Source: an uncultured Prevotellaceae bacterium (GTDB lineage Bacteria > Bacteroidota > Bacteroidia > Bacteroidales > Bacteroidaceae). Taken from it: a DNA stretch of 42,445 nucleotides. Each line of letters opens with the position of its first letter. Position 1 is the stretch's first letter. The notes under the pieces are model-generated. The model did not search any database, had not been told where the DNA came from, and saw nothing but the letters and a program-made list of their open reading frames with translations. The stretch is taken from the NCBI GenBank assembly GCA_902784065.1, contig CACZTJ010000040.1, forward strand, positions 1-42,445. Direction: 5' to 3'. Position numbers and translations under genes: made by a program. This document shows, in pieces, positions 8,040 through 15,851 of the stretch.

Positions 8040-9043
8040 AATGCATAAGATAAATTAATCAAGATGGATGATGCGCTGACATGATATTTGCCGTAGGCTA
8101 CATGCAGTTTGAAACGCTCCAGCTGAAGACCTGCACCAGCAGAGAAGCCTGCCCCGTGAGAGGAGGATCCATCGTTGTCGCTAATCTTCATCTGGTCGGC
8201 CTGACGGAAGTTATACCCCGCAGCGATATAGATATTACGCCCCAAGAGGACATCGGCTCCGACAGCGATATGACGTCCGAAACCTTCGCTCCAGTCGTTG
8301 AGCCGACTGAGTGTGGCCGAGAGACGGAAAGGGGATTGTCCAATACGTTTGGTGGCACCGATCTGCAGGTCAAGGGGGATGCGCTCAAAATGGTCATCGT
8401 AGGCTTTGACCTGTCCTCCCAGATTGCGTGCCACTGCAGAGAAACTGAGGTCGTGGTCTTCGTCGAAATAGTTGAGACCCAGATCCACTGCCACTGCCAA
8501 AGCATTGTATCCCGCAATATAGGAGCTGATGAACTTTGCTGTGACACCACCACTCAGCAAGTTGGTGAGTGCGTAGGCAAAAGTGCCGCCAACGGCAATG
8601 TCACGTGCAGAGAACGTGCCCAGCTGTTGCCCATCTGCAGTGGTCTGTTTGAAGGTGCCGTAGTCCATATATTGTGCCGTGACGCCCCAGGTCCCTCTGT
8701 CGCCGGCTCCTTTCATAAAAGCTGCACTGGCAGTCTTGGCCCCTTCCATGTAGGTCATGAAATTGAGGTTGATGCTCTTGTCGCTGACGCCATTGATCAG
8801 AGCGGGGTTATGGAAGATCAGGGCAGGATCGTCATCTGTGAGTGTGATGTTATCGCCTCCCACTGCTGCCACATGCGCACTGACGGGTAATCGAAGGAAA
8901 TTATAAGCGGTGGTGCTTTCCTGGGCATGGACCTGACTGACGAAGCTAAACAGTAAAACCATCAGTAGCAGTCGCAATGTCTGCAACCACCATCCGTCAT
9001 GCTGACGAGTTCTGTTCTTCTCCTTGTCGTTCACCACTTTCAT
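8036..9043 (-). CDS. porQ: Type IX secretion system protein PorQ
   Basis: An outer-membrane beta-barrel of about 335 residues associated with type IX secretion; in other species PorQ belongs to the attachment complex with PorU, PorV and PorZ that anchors cargo at the surface. The N-terminus is charged, then a hydrophobic core and a VHAQ cleavage site at about 38-41. Family stretches include [19 protein letters not shown] and [12 protein letters not shown], followed by repeated amphipathic strands. The start includes 20 hydrophilic residues before the hydrophobic core; a later start is possible. It implies the host uses type IX secretion. Confidence 0.88.
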   Translation of the reverse strand: MKVVNDKEKNRTRQHDGWWLQTLRLLLMVLLFSFVSQVHAQESTTAYNFLRLPVSAHVAAVGGDNITLTDDDPALIFHNPALINGVSDKSINLNFMTYMEGAKTASAAFMKGAGDRGTWGVTAQYMDYGTFKQTTADGQQLGTFSARDIAVGGTFAYALTNLLSGGVTAKFISSYIAGYNALAVAVDLGLNYFDEDHDLSFSAVARNLGGQVKAYDDHFERIPLDLQIGATKRIGQSPFRLSATLSRLNDWSEGFGRHIAVGADVLLGRNIYIAAGYNFRQADQMKISDNDGSSSHGAGFSAGAGLQLERFKLHVAYGKYHVSASSILINLSYAL

Positions 9044-9054
9044 TAAATTGTGGG

Positions 9055-9062
9055 CAAAATTA
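9055..9062 (-). promoter_or_regulatory. -7 box TAATTTTG of porQ-cmk
   Basis: TAATTTTG on the minus strand lies 12 bases before the porQ ATG. It faces away from the TAnnTTTG box of the TonB-like gene at 9126-9133, so 9044-9174 is a divergent promoter region. Confidence 0.6.
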
Positions 9063-9125
9063 CGAAATAATTCTTAATTTCTTAACCTTTTCACTTTTCG
9101 CCTTTCACTTTTCACTTCTTTTTTA

Positions 9126-9133
9126 TATCTTTG
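9126..9133 (+). promoter_or_regulatory. -7 box TATCTTTG of the TonB-like gene
   Basis: TATCTTTG followed by GCA is a strong Bacteroidota -7 box, 41 bases before the ATG at 9175. No TTTG is obvious at the -33 spacing; GTGAAAAG-type repeat sequence occupies it. Confidence 0.65.
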
Positions 9134-9174
9134 CATCCGATTTAAAGAAATAACGGCAGAATGCCGGATTTATT

Positions 9175-9873
9175 ATGGAAGTCAAGAAAAGTCGTAGGGC
9201 AGATCTGGAGAACCTGCGAGTGCAAGGGTTCCTTATGGGGTTGATCGTTGTGCTCGCGGCTATGTTTGTGGCCCTTGAATGGAACAGCAACGACAGTGGC
9301 TGGGCTTTCTTTGACACAGATGATGCCTTGGAGGCAGAGATGGAGCTCTCTCCGCTCAAGCGCGATAAGGATGAGATCCCGATGATGCTTCCCCAGGAGC
9401 AGAAGGTGGAACAACCGAAGTCAGAGCAGTTGCATCTGGTGGATGATGATGTGGAACTGACCTTCGAACCAGAGGCTGTAGAACGTCCTGAGGAATTGAA
9501 AGATCAGAAAGATACCGCAGAGGAGGACAAACCTGAGGTTGTGGATATGTATAACGAACCCGTGGATTTCCGGGTGGTGGAAGATCTGCCGCAATTCCCG
9601 GGTGGTGCCTCGGAGTTTATGAAATGGCTGACGAAGAATCTGAAATATCCCGCCTCTGCTCTGAGAAGACAGGTGAAAGGAAAGGTCGTAGCACAGTTTA
9701 TCGTGAATACTGATGGTAGTGTGAGTGATGTGGAGCTGACTGAACATCTGGAGGCCGCCTGTGATCGTGAGGTGCTGCGTGTGTTGCGGATGATGCCGAA
9801 ATGGCAGGCTGGGGTGATGAATGCCAAACCCTGTCGGACGAAGGTCTGCATACCAATTGTGTTTAATCTATAA
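9175..9873 (+). CDS. TonB family energy transducer
   Basis: A 232-residue inner-membrane-anchored protein that should couple proton-motive force to outer-membrane receptors. A short basic cytoplasmic start is followed by one membrane helix (about 18-38), a long acidic/proline-bearing periplasmic linker rich in E, D and P (about 45-130), and a C-terminal TonB domain (about 135-232) beginning FPGGASEFMKWLTKNLKYP, with GKVVAQFIVNTDGSV and a final RTKVCIPIVFNL strand. An ExbB/ExbD set lies 2 kb downstream, though not in the same operon. Confidence 0.88.
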   Translation: MEVKKSRRADLENLRVQGFLMGLIVVLAAMFVALEWNSNDSGWAFFDTDDALEAEMELSPLKRDKDEIPMMLPQEQKVEQPKSEQLHLVDDDVELTFEPEAVERPEELKDQKDTAEEDKPEVVDMYNEPVDFRVVEDLPQFPGGASEFMKWLTKNLKYPASALRRQVKGKVVAQFIVNTDGSVSDVELTEHLEAACDREVLRVLRMMPKWQAGVMNAKPCRTKVCIPIVFNL

Positions 9874-9882
9874 AAAAGAAAT

Positions 9883-10857
9883 ATGTATCAATCAGAAGAA
9901 TTACTTCAGAAGGTAAATGAAGCGCTGGATGGTCTGGCTTACGACCGTAACCCATTTTCTCTGTATGAGCCTATCAAGTATGTGCTCGCTATCGGCGGCA
10001 AGCGTGTGCGTCCGGTGCTGATGCTCCTGACCTACAATCTGTACAAAGATGATCCAGAAAGGATTATGATGCAGGCCATCGGTCTGGAGACCTATCACAA
10101 TTTCACCCTGCTTCATGATGATCTGATGGATCAGGCTGATATGCGCCGTGGTCATAGGACCGTTCACAAGCGTTGGAACCCTAATCAGGCCATCCTGTCA
10201 GGTGATACGATGCTCTTACAAGCCTTTGACCGCATCGCAGACTGCGAGGTGGATAAGTTGAAAGACGTGTTTAATACTTTCCTCATCACAACCTATGAGG
10301 TAGGAGAAGGCCAGCAGCTCGATGTGGAATATGAGACACGTGATGACGTAAAAGAGGAAGATTATATTGAGATGATCCGTCTGAAGACCAGCGTACTCAT
10401 TGCTTGTGCAACGAAGATCGGTGCTATTCTGGCTGGTGCCTCTAAGGAGGATCAGGATAACCTTTATAAGTTCGGTGAGCAGATCGGACTGGCCTTCCAG
10501 TTGCAGGATGACCTGCTCGATGTGTATGGCGATCCAAAGGTGTTTGGCAAGAATATCGGTGGTGATATCACCTCGAATAAGAAAACCTATATGCTTATCA
10601 ATGCCTTGAACCTGGCCAATGAGAAACAGCGTCAGGAACTCAAGAAATGGATTGCTGCCAAGGATTTTGATAGGAATGAGAAGGTGAAGGCCGTGACAAA
10701 ACTCTATGATGAGATTGGTATCCGTCAGCTTTGTGAGCGAAAGATGGACGAATACTATGACCGTGCGTTGGAGTATCTGGCTAAGGTTAATGTGGCCGAA
10801 GAACGCAAGAAAGAGCTGAAAGCCTACGCCGCTGAGATGATGACCCGTCAGAGTTGA
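9883..10857 (+). CDS. Polyprenyl synthetase (trans-isoprenyl diphosphate synthase)
   Basis: Condenses isopentenyl diphosphate with allylic diphosphates. The 324 residues carry both aspartate-rich Mg2+ motifs: DDLMD (79-83) followed by RRG, and DDLLD (207-211) followed by VYGD, plus GGKRVRP near residue 38. These residues are intact, so it should be active. Product length (geranyl/farnesyl or octaprenyl) cannot be fixed from motifs alone. Its stop overlaps the tatD ATG by one base. Confidence 0.92.
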   Translation: MYQSEELLQKVNEALDGLAYDRNPFSLYEPIKYVLAIGGKRVRPVLMLLTYNLYKDDPERIMMQAIGLETYHNFTLLHDDLMDQADMRRGHRTVHKRWNPNQAILSGDTMLLQAFDRIADCEVDKLKDVFNTFLITTYEVGEGQQLDVEYETRDDVKEEDYIEMIRLKTSVLIACATKIGAILAGASKEDQDNLYKFGEQIGLAFQLQDDLLDVYGDPKVFGKNIGGDITSNKKTYMLINALNLANEKQRQELKKWIAAKDFDRNEKVKAVTKLYDEIGIRQLCERKMDEYYDRALEYLAKVNVAEERKKELKAYAAEMMTRQS

Positions 10858-11636
10858 TGAGATTCATTGATACCCACTGCCATCTTGATGGCGAGGAATT
10901 CCGAGACGATCTTGAAGCCGTTGTTGCCCGTGCCCAAGAGGCGGGGGTCGGTGCTATCGGTATTCCTGGTATTGACCTGGCATCGTGTGATACCGTACTG
11001 GCGATGTGTAGGAGGTATCCAGACTACTGCCATCCGATGTTGGGACTTCATCCTGAAGAGGTGAAAGAGGACTGGCAGCATGTTCTGGAGCAGATCAAAC
11101 CCAGACTGCGTGATCCCCAGGTCATAGCCATTGGTGAGGTGGGACTGGATTTCTATTGGAGTCGTGAGTTTGAGCAAGCCCAGTTGGATGCTTTCGAGGA
11201 ACAGGTGAAATGGTCTGTCGAATTTCAGCTTCCGTTGATGATCCACTGCAGGAAAGCCCAGAACGAGCTGGTGGCCATCCTGAAACGTTATAAGGATGAT
11301 CTGCCTGGTGGCGTGTTCCATTGTTTTACGGGTAATGAACTGGAGGCCAAGGAACTTCTACAGTTTGAACGTTTTGTGCTTGGCATTGGAGGTGTGTTGA
11401 CTTTCAAGAAATCGCATCTGCCGGAGGTGCTGCCAGCCTGTGTTCCACTTGATCGGATCGTGCTAGAGACAGATGCCCCTTATATGGCACCTGTACCCAT
11501 GCGAGGACAGCGTAATGAACCGGCTTTCGTAGCCCATGTCCTGCAACGTCTGGCAGAGGCCTACGGCACAGATACGGAGAGCGTAGCGAACCAGACGAAC
11601 TTGAACTGCGAAAAAATATTAAATATAACTCTATAA
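10857..11636 (+). CDS. tatD: TatD family metal-dependent hydrolase
   Basis: A 259-residue TIM-barrel deoxyribonuclease-type enzyme (YcfH/TatD). Metal ligands are visible: DTHCHLD near the N-terminus, GEVGLDFYW at about 92-100, MIHCRKA at about 127, FHCFTG at about 155, and ETDAPYMAP at about 203. A TTG at 10854 also reads in frame, but the ATG at 10857, overlapping the upstream stop as TGATG, is the better start. It is translationally coupled to the prenyl synthase gene. Confidence 0.92.
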   Translation: MRFIDTHCHLDGEEFRDDLEAVVARAQEAGVGAIGIPGIDLASCDTVLAMCRRYPDYCHPMLGLHPEEVKEDWQHVLEQIKPRLRDPQVIAIGEVGLDFYWSREFEQAQLDAFEEQVKWSVEFQLPLMIHCRKAQNELVAILKRYKDDLPGGVFHCFTGNELEAKELLQFERFVLGIGGVLTFKKSHLPEVLPACVPLDRIVLETDAPYMAPVPMRGQRNEPAFVAHVLQRLAEAYGTDTESVANQTNLNCEKILNITL

Positions 11637-11661
11637 ACAGCGTAATGTGAGGTAAAAACAC

Positions 11662-11669
11662 TACCTTTG
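11662..11669 (+). promoter_or_regulatory. -7 box TACCTTTG before tRNA-Ser
   Basis: TACCTTTG followed by GCA ends 17 bases before the tRNA 5' end. It is the only promoter-like sequence seen upstream of the ExbB operon, so it probably drives both. Confidence 0.7.
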
Positions 11670-11686
11670 CATCTGCAAAAACCCAA

Positions 11687-11774
11687 GGAGAGGTGCTCGA
11701 GTGGCTGAAGAGGCACGCCTGGAAAGCGTGTAATCGTCAAAAGCGATTCGGGGGTTCGAATCCCCCTCTCTCCG
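11687..11774 (+). tRNA. tRNA-Ser(GGA)
   Basis: An 88-base cloverleaf with a long variable arm typical of serine tRNA. The acceptor arm GGAGAGG pairs with TCTCTCC (last pair G-U). The anticodon stem-loop CACGCCTGGAAAGCGTG gives GGA, reading UCC and UCU. The variable arm is followed by the T-arm GGGGGTTCGAATCCCCC. The discriminator is G and CCA is not encoded. The 3' end sits only 12 bases before the first possible start of the ExbB-like frame. Confidence 0.96.
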
Positions 11775-11786
11775 CAGAATATTGGT

Positions 11787-12563
11787 TTGCTTTCCACTGT
11801 GCAAACTGCCATTGCCCAAAATAAGTCTGTGCAAGATTCTGTGCTTGTTGCTGATTCTGCAGCAGTGAGTGATTCGTTGGCTACAGATATCATGTTGTCT
11901 GAAGATCTGGATGCAGAGGCTGAGGAGGGTGGCTTCCATAAACAGCTGAAAACAAAGTTTATTGATGGTAATGTCGGCTTTATGTCACTGGTGGCTCTGG
12001 CCCTGGTGTTAGGTTTGGCCTTCTGTATTGAACGTATCATTTACCTGACGTTGTCAGAGATCAAAGCCCATAAGCTGATGGAGGATATTGAGCGTCGCCT
12101 ACAGGCAGATGATGTCGAGGGGGCCAAGACGCTATGTCGGAATACCCGTGGACCTGTGGCCAGTGTCTGCTATCAGGGACTGTTGCATATAAACCAACCC
12201 ATGGATGTTATTGAGCGTAGCATTGCCAATTATGGTGGTTTACAGGCTGCGAATCTGGAAAAGGGCTGTTCGTGGATTAAGCTGTTTATCGCCATGGCTC
12301 CGTCATTAGGATTCCTTGGAACAGTGATCGGAATGGTGATGGCATTTGACCAGATCCAACAGGCTGGTGATATTGGTCCTACGATTGTGGCTCAGGGTAT
12401 GAAGGTTGCACTGATCACGACGATTTTCGGTATCGTGGTGGCACTGATCCTGCAGCTTTTCTATAGTTATATCCTTTCAAAGATCGAGCGTCTGACCTCA
12501 CAGATGGAGGAATCGGCGATTACATTGTTGGATATGATTACGGTGTATAAACTGAAAAAGTGA
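11787..12563 (+). CDS. exbB: ExbB/TolQ/MotA-type proton channel subunit, N-terminus apparently truncated
   Basis: The proton-conducting partner of ExbD for TonB-dependent transport. Three membrane helices are visible (about 68-90, 168-190, 208-232), with the family segment APSLGFLGTVIGMVMAFDQI. Bacteroidota homologues usually begin with a full signal-like hydrophobic stretch ending in AxAQ before an Ala/Asp/Ser-rich linker. Here only LLSTVQTAIAQ remains, preceded at once by the tRNA. The frame opens after a TGA at 11706 inside the tRNA; no ATG occurs before Met36 (11892). Only TTG 11787 or GTG 11799 could start it, with no clear ribosome site. The rest is intact. Confidence 0.83.
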   Translation: MLSTVQTAIAQNKSVQDSVLVADSAAVSDSLATDIMLSEDLDAEAEEGGFHKQLKTKFIDGNVGFMSLVALALVLGLAFCIERIIYLTLSEIKAHKLMEDIERRLQADDVEGAKTLCRNTRGPVASVCYQGLLHINQPMDVIERSIANYGGLQAANLEKGCSWIKLFIAMAPSLGFLGTVIGMVMAFDQIQQAGDIGPTIVAQGMKVALITTIFGIVVALILQLFYSYILSKIERLTSQMEESAITLLDMITVYKLKK

Positions 12564-12922
12564 TGAGTAGTTTCGTATCTCCTTTCTATGCCGATGTGAT
12601 ACTGGTGCTGATGTATGTAGCGCTGGTTGCAGCTATCGGGGTTAGCGCTTACAGCGTATGGCATGGACTGCGCAACCGCAGGAAGGGTGATGATATTGTC
12701 AATGGCGTACCGGCAGGTCGTATCGGTTGGTGTGTCGCTATTGGGTTGGTTGTGTGCCTGGTGGTGACTTTCCTCTTAGGTTCTTCCTCACCAGTCATGA
12801 CGAATGGGGTGCGCTTTGCCGACACTTTCTGGCTCAAGACGACTGATATGTTTATCTATACCTCAATCCTATTGATTCTTGGATGTTTCGTAAGCGCTAT
12901 CGTCAGCAGATTCCGGAGCTGA
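12563..12922 (+). CDS. Small membrane protein of the ExbBD operon
   Basis: A 119-residue inner-membrane protein with three predicted helices (about 10-30, 50-70, 92-112) and a basic loop RNRRKGDD. I do not recognise a named family. Similar small membrane proteins sit between ExbB and ExbD in some Bacteroidota operons, so an accessory role in the channel is plausible. Its ATG overlaps the exbB stop (TGATG), and its last 40 bases overlap the start of the first exbD. Confidence 0.7.
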   Translation: MSSFVSPFYADVILVLMYVALVAAIGVSAYSVWHGLRNRRKGDDIVNGVPAGRIGWCVAIGLVVCLVVTFLLGSSSPVMTNGVRFADTFWLKTTDMFIYTSILLILGCFVSAIVSRFRS

Positions 12923-13398
12923 ACACCACTTCAACGGCAGACATCTCATTTATGCTGTTGATCTTCTTCCTCGTGACCTCATCGATGGACACGGAGAAAG
13001 GATTGTTGCGTCAGATGGCACCGCCACCCCAACAAGAGGAACAGCTAACTGACATCAATAAAGACTGTGTGTTACAAGTGGAGCTTGATGCCCATGATCA
13101 GTTGACGTGTAATGGCATAGTCATGACACCCCAGCAACTGGCTAAAGAGGTGAAGACGATGGCTTCAGTGAATCGTGAAGGCCATGTCGTCGCTGTGAAA
13201 GCTGACCGGCAGACCAGCTATGAAGCTTATTTCAAGATGCAGAATGCCATTGTGGGGGCTTATGCTTCACTGCGTGAGAGTTATGCCCAGAGGCATTTTG
13301 GCAAGCACTATGTGGCATGTAATAATGAGGAACGGACGGTTGCCAACGACTATTATCCCCAACGCATCAGTGAAGATCTGAAAGGAGGTGAGCGATGA
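12883..13398 (+). CDS. exbD: ExbD/TolR biopolymer transport protein, first copy
   Basis: A 171-residue, single-helix inner-membrane protein with a periplasmic domain. The start RQQIPELNTTSTADISFMLLIFFLV holds the conserved aspartate of the ExbD helix (TADISFMLLIFFLV), which takes part in proton flow. The periplasmic domain (about 60-130) includes VVAVKADRQTSYEAYFKMQNAIVGAY, the usual ADR motif. It starts 40 bases inside the preceding gene, an unusually long overlap supported by the family N-terminus, which begins near here. Confidence 0.9.
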   Translation: MFRKRYRQQIPELNTTSTADISFMLLIFFLVTSSMDTEKGLLRQMAPPPQQEEQLTDINKDCVLQVELDAHDQLTCNGIVMTPQQLAKEVKTMASVNREGHVVAVKADRQTSYEAYFKMQNAIVGAYASLRESYAQRHFGKHYVACNNEERTVANDYYPQRISEDLKGGER

Positions 13399-13853
13399 AA
13401 CCGATGCAGAGCATGTTCCAACGGAAGCGTCATCAGGTGCCTTCACTGAATGTGGCATCCATGCCTGATCTGATTTTCACCGTGCTTTTCTTCTTTATGA
13501 TTGTGACTCACATGCGCAGTGATGAGGTGAAGGTGAAATTGGAAGTTCCCCAAGGTGCTGGTGTCCAGAAGCTTGCCAATAAGGCATCGGTAGTGAATAT
13601 CTATATCGGACAGTTGAATGGAGAATGGGGGGTGCAACTGAATGGCGACCTCATAGCAATTGATGATATACCTGCCCGTATCGAGGAGATACGGGGCGGC
13701 ATGTCTGCAGAGAATGCAGATAAACTGACGGTAAGTCTGAGAGCTGACCGTCATACACCGATGGGTATTATTACGGATGTGAAACAAGCTTTGCAGCAGT
13801 CGTATGCCCTGCGCATCAACTATAGTGCAACAGAATTCAAGCCAAAAGAATAG
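13395..13853 (+). CDS. exbD: ExbD/TolR biopolymer transport protein, second copy
   Basis: A second ExbD of 152 residues in tandem. VPSLNVASMPDLIFTVLFFFMIV includes the helix with the conserved aspartate (MPDLIF). The C-terminal half has VSLRADRHTPMGIITDVKQAL, the same ADR-type motif as in copy 1. Start and upstream stop overlap as ATGA. Two different ExbD subunits per ExbB is common in Bacteroidota. Confidence 0.9.
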   Translation: MKPMQSMFQRKRHQVPSLNVASMPDLIFTVLFFFMIVTHMRSDEVKVKLEVPQGAGVQKLANKASVVNIYIGQLNGEWGVQLNGDLIAIDDIPARIEEIRGGMSAENADKLTVSLRADRHTPMGIITDVKQALQQSYALRINYSATEFKPKE

Positions 13854-13856
13854 TGT

Positions 13857-14339
13857 ATGAGCAAGATTGATAAACTCGACAGACAGATTCTCCGAATGAT
13901 AGCAGAGGATGCCCGGGTGCCCTTTTTGGAAGTGGCCCGTGCTTGTAATGTCAGTGGTGCTGCTATCCATCAGCGCATTCAGAAACTGACATCCATGGGG
14001 GTGCTGAAAGGTTCACAATTCCTCATTGATCCGGAAAAAATCGGTTATGAGACTTGTGCTTATATCGGTCTGAACCTGAAAGACCCAGGCACGTTTGACG
14101 AGGTGGTTGAGAAACTCAAGGAGATCCCAGAAGTGGTGGAATGTCATTATACGACGGGTAATTTCGATATGTTTATCAAGCTTTATGCCCTTAATAATCA
14201 TCATTTGCTGACCATTATTCATGACCAGTTACAGCCTCTGGGCCTTGCCAGTAGCCAGACTCTGATATCCTTTCATTCAGCCATCAATCGGCAGTTACCT
14301 GTGGAGGCTGTCTTGAATGAGAAGGAAGAGGAAGACTAA
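13857..14339 (+). CDS. Lrp/AsnC family transcriptional regulator
   Basis: A 160-residue regulator. Residues 1-60 form the Lrp helix-turn-helix (LDRQILRMIAEDARVPFLEVARACNVS is the start of it, with GAAIHQRIQKL as recognition helix). Residues 70-150 form the RAM ligand-binding domain (PEVVECHYTTGNFDMFIKLYA). Members sense amino acids. It begins three bases after exbD, so may share that transcript; its targets are unknown. Confidence 0.9.
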   Translation: MSKIDKLDRQILRMIAEDARVPFLEVARACNVSGAAIHQRIQKLTSMGVLKGSQFLIDPEKIGYETCAYIGLNLKDPGTFDEVVEKLKEIPEVVECHYTTGNFDMFIKLYALNNHHLLTIIHDQLQPLGLASSQTLISFHSAINRQLPVEAVLNEKEEED

Positions 14340-14353
14340 AAAATCTAAAAAAA

Positions 14354-14385
14354 TTGGCATAATTAAAATAATTATTGTAATTTTG
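14354..14385 (+). promoter_or_regulatory. Promoter of the 14.4-23.3 kb operon
   Basis: TTGG at 14354-14357 and TAATTTTG at 14378-14385 are separated by 20 bases, a good match to the Bacteroidota -33/-7 pair. It lies about 60 bases before the ATG at 14448 and is the only promoter-like pair I see before the terminator at 23.3 kb. Confidence 0.65.
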
Positions 14386-14447
14386 CCACCATAAACCAAT
14401 AAAACGTTAGAACATTACAAAATACAATAACCGTTAAAATAATCATT

Positions 14448-15851
14448 ATGGCTTATCAAGAGATTAAAACTGTGGGCTATGGCTCGCGCGTAGGAAGTTC
14501 CTTTAGGAGTATAGGAACCGGTATTATTCTTTTCTTAGCAGGTACAGCTCTGCTGTGGTGGAACGAAGGTCGTGCAGTGAAGACCGAGAGAATGCTTGAA
14601 GAGGCAGGAAGTGCCTATGTAGAGATGGAGAATCCCAATAAGAAGGATGCCTCTCTGGATGGTGAGTTGATCTGTGGTACGGCAATGGCTACAACAGAGG
14701 ATTCCCTCTCTGACAGTCAGTTTGGTGTTGGTGCCAAGGCGATCGCCCTGAAGCGTCGTGTTGAGTATTACCAGTGGGTTGAGCATGCTTCCAGCTCCAG
14801 TGAGGACAAATTGGGTGGTAGTCAGGAAACCACAACAACCTATTCTTATAGTCTGGAGTGGGTGCCGAGTCCTGTTCAATCCAGTGAGTTTAAGGATCCC
14901 GCTTACCAGATGAAGAACATGGTGCTGACCACCTATGAGGATTCTGAGCAGTATGCTGAGAATGTTTCATGGGGCGCCTATAAGCTATCAAAGAGTTTGA
15001 TCTCCATGATTTCATCACGCGAGGAACTGCAGCTGTCTATCTCAGAGGATCTGCTGAAGCAGTTGGATCAGAGTACACAGACTGCCTACGAGCGCTTCTA
15101 TGGTGTACAGAAGGATCAGCAGCCTGTACAGCAGCCCGTACAGCAACAGGCCATCATCGATTCAGTAAGAGCCTTGCTCTCTGACTCTGCCAAGGCAGTA
15201 CTCGACTCGCTGCAGGCAGTCAATGACTCCATCAACAAGCAGATGGAAAACGCCAATAATAAGAAGGATCTGAAATATATTCATCAGGCTGGCAATGTAC
15301 TTTACTTCGGACGTGTGCCCAGCTCTCCTGAGGCTGGTGATGTACGTATCACCTTCGAGGTTGTGGTACCTGCCAAGGTAACAGTGATGGCTGTGGTGGA
15401 TGGTGATACCTTCAAGCCTTACAAAGCCAAGAACGGTAAGCGCTTCCAGACCCTCGTGATGGGTAAGAAGAGTGGTGATGAGATCATCGATGAAGAGAAA
15501 GAGGTTAACAACATATTCCTTTGGATCCTGCGCATCGTGGGTGCTTTGATGGTGATCGGTGGTCTGAAGGGTATCTTCGACTTTATTATAACCATCCTCA
15601 AGGTTGTTCCGTTTATCGCAAACATCATCGGCTGGGGTATCGGTGTTGTATGTACGGTGGTTGGTATTGCATGGTCGCTTATCATCATTGCCATCGCCTG
15701 GTTGTTCTATCGTCCGCTGTTGGGTATCAGTCTATTGGTATTGGCAGGCTTCCTCGTCTGGGTATTTGCCTTCAAAGGTAAAGATAAGCTGAAAGAGTTG
15801 GCTGCTAATGCCCGTAACAAGAATGTGACCCAAACTCCGGAATCAGTATGA
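14448..15851 (+). CDS. TMEM43 family membrane protein
   Basis: A 467-residue membrane protein. Helix 1 is at about 25-42 (GTGIILFLAGTALLWWNEGRAV), a large extracytoplasmic domain follows (about 45-350) and three C-terminal helices close it (about 355-450). The LLWWNEGRAVKT segment and overall layout match TMEM43 (DUF1625), whose eukaryotic member is a nuclear-envelope protein; bacterial roles are unknown. A low-complexity QQPVQQPVQQQ stretch and an AKAVLDSLQAVND helix at about 220-265 are inserts. First gene of an eight-gene envelope operon; its stop overlaps the next start (ATGA). Confidence 0.82.
   Translation: MAYQEIKTVGYGSRVGSSFRSIGTGIILFLAGTALLWWNEGRAVKTERMLEEAGSAYVEMENPNKKDASLDGELICGTAMATTEDSLSDSQFGVGAKAIALKRRVEYYQWVEHASSSSEDKLGGSQETTTTYSYSLEWVPSPVQSSEFKDPAYQMKNMVLTTYEDSEQYAENVSWGAYKLSKSLISMISSREELQLSISEDLLKQLDQSTQTAYERFYGVQKDQQPVQQPVQQQAIIDSVRALLSDSAKAVLDSLQAVNDSINKQMENANNKKDLKYIHQAGNVLYFGRVPSSPEAGDVRITFEVVVPAKVTVMAVVDGDTFKPYKAKNGKRFQTLVMGKKSGDEIIDEEKEVNNIFLWILRIVGALMVIGGLKGIFDFIITILKVVPFIANIIGWGIGVVCTVVGIAWSLIIIAIAWLFYRPLLGISLLVLAGFLVWVFAFKGKDKLKELAANARNKNVTQTPESV

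Noticed and set aside
8081-8890. 269-codon frame antisense to porQ
   Set aside because: It lies wholly within porQ, whose strand has signal peptide and family motifs; the antisense protein shows no domain.
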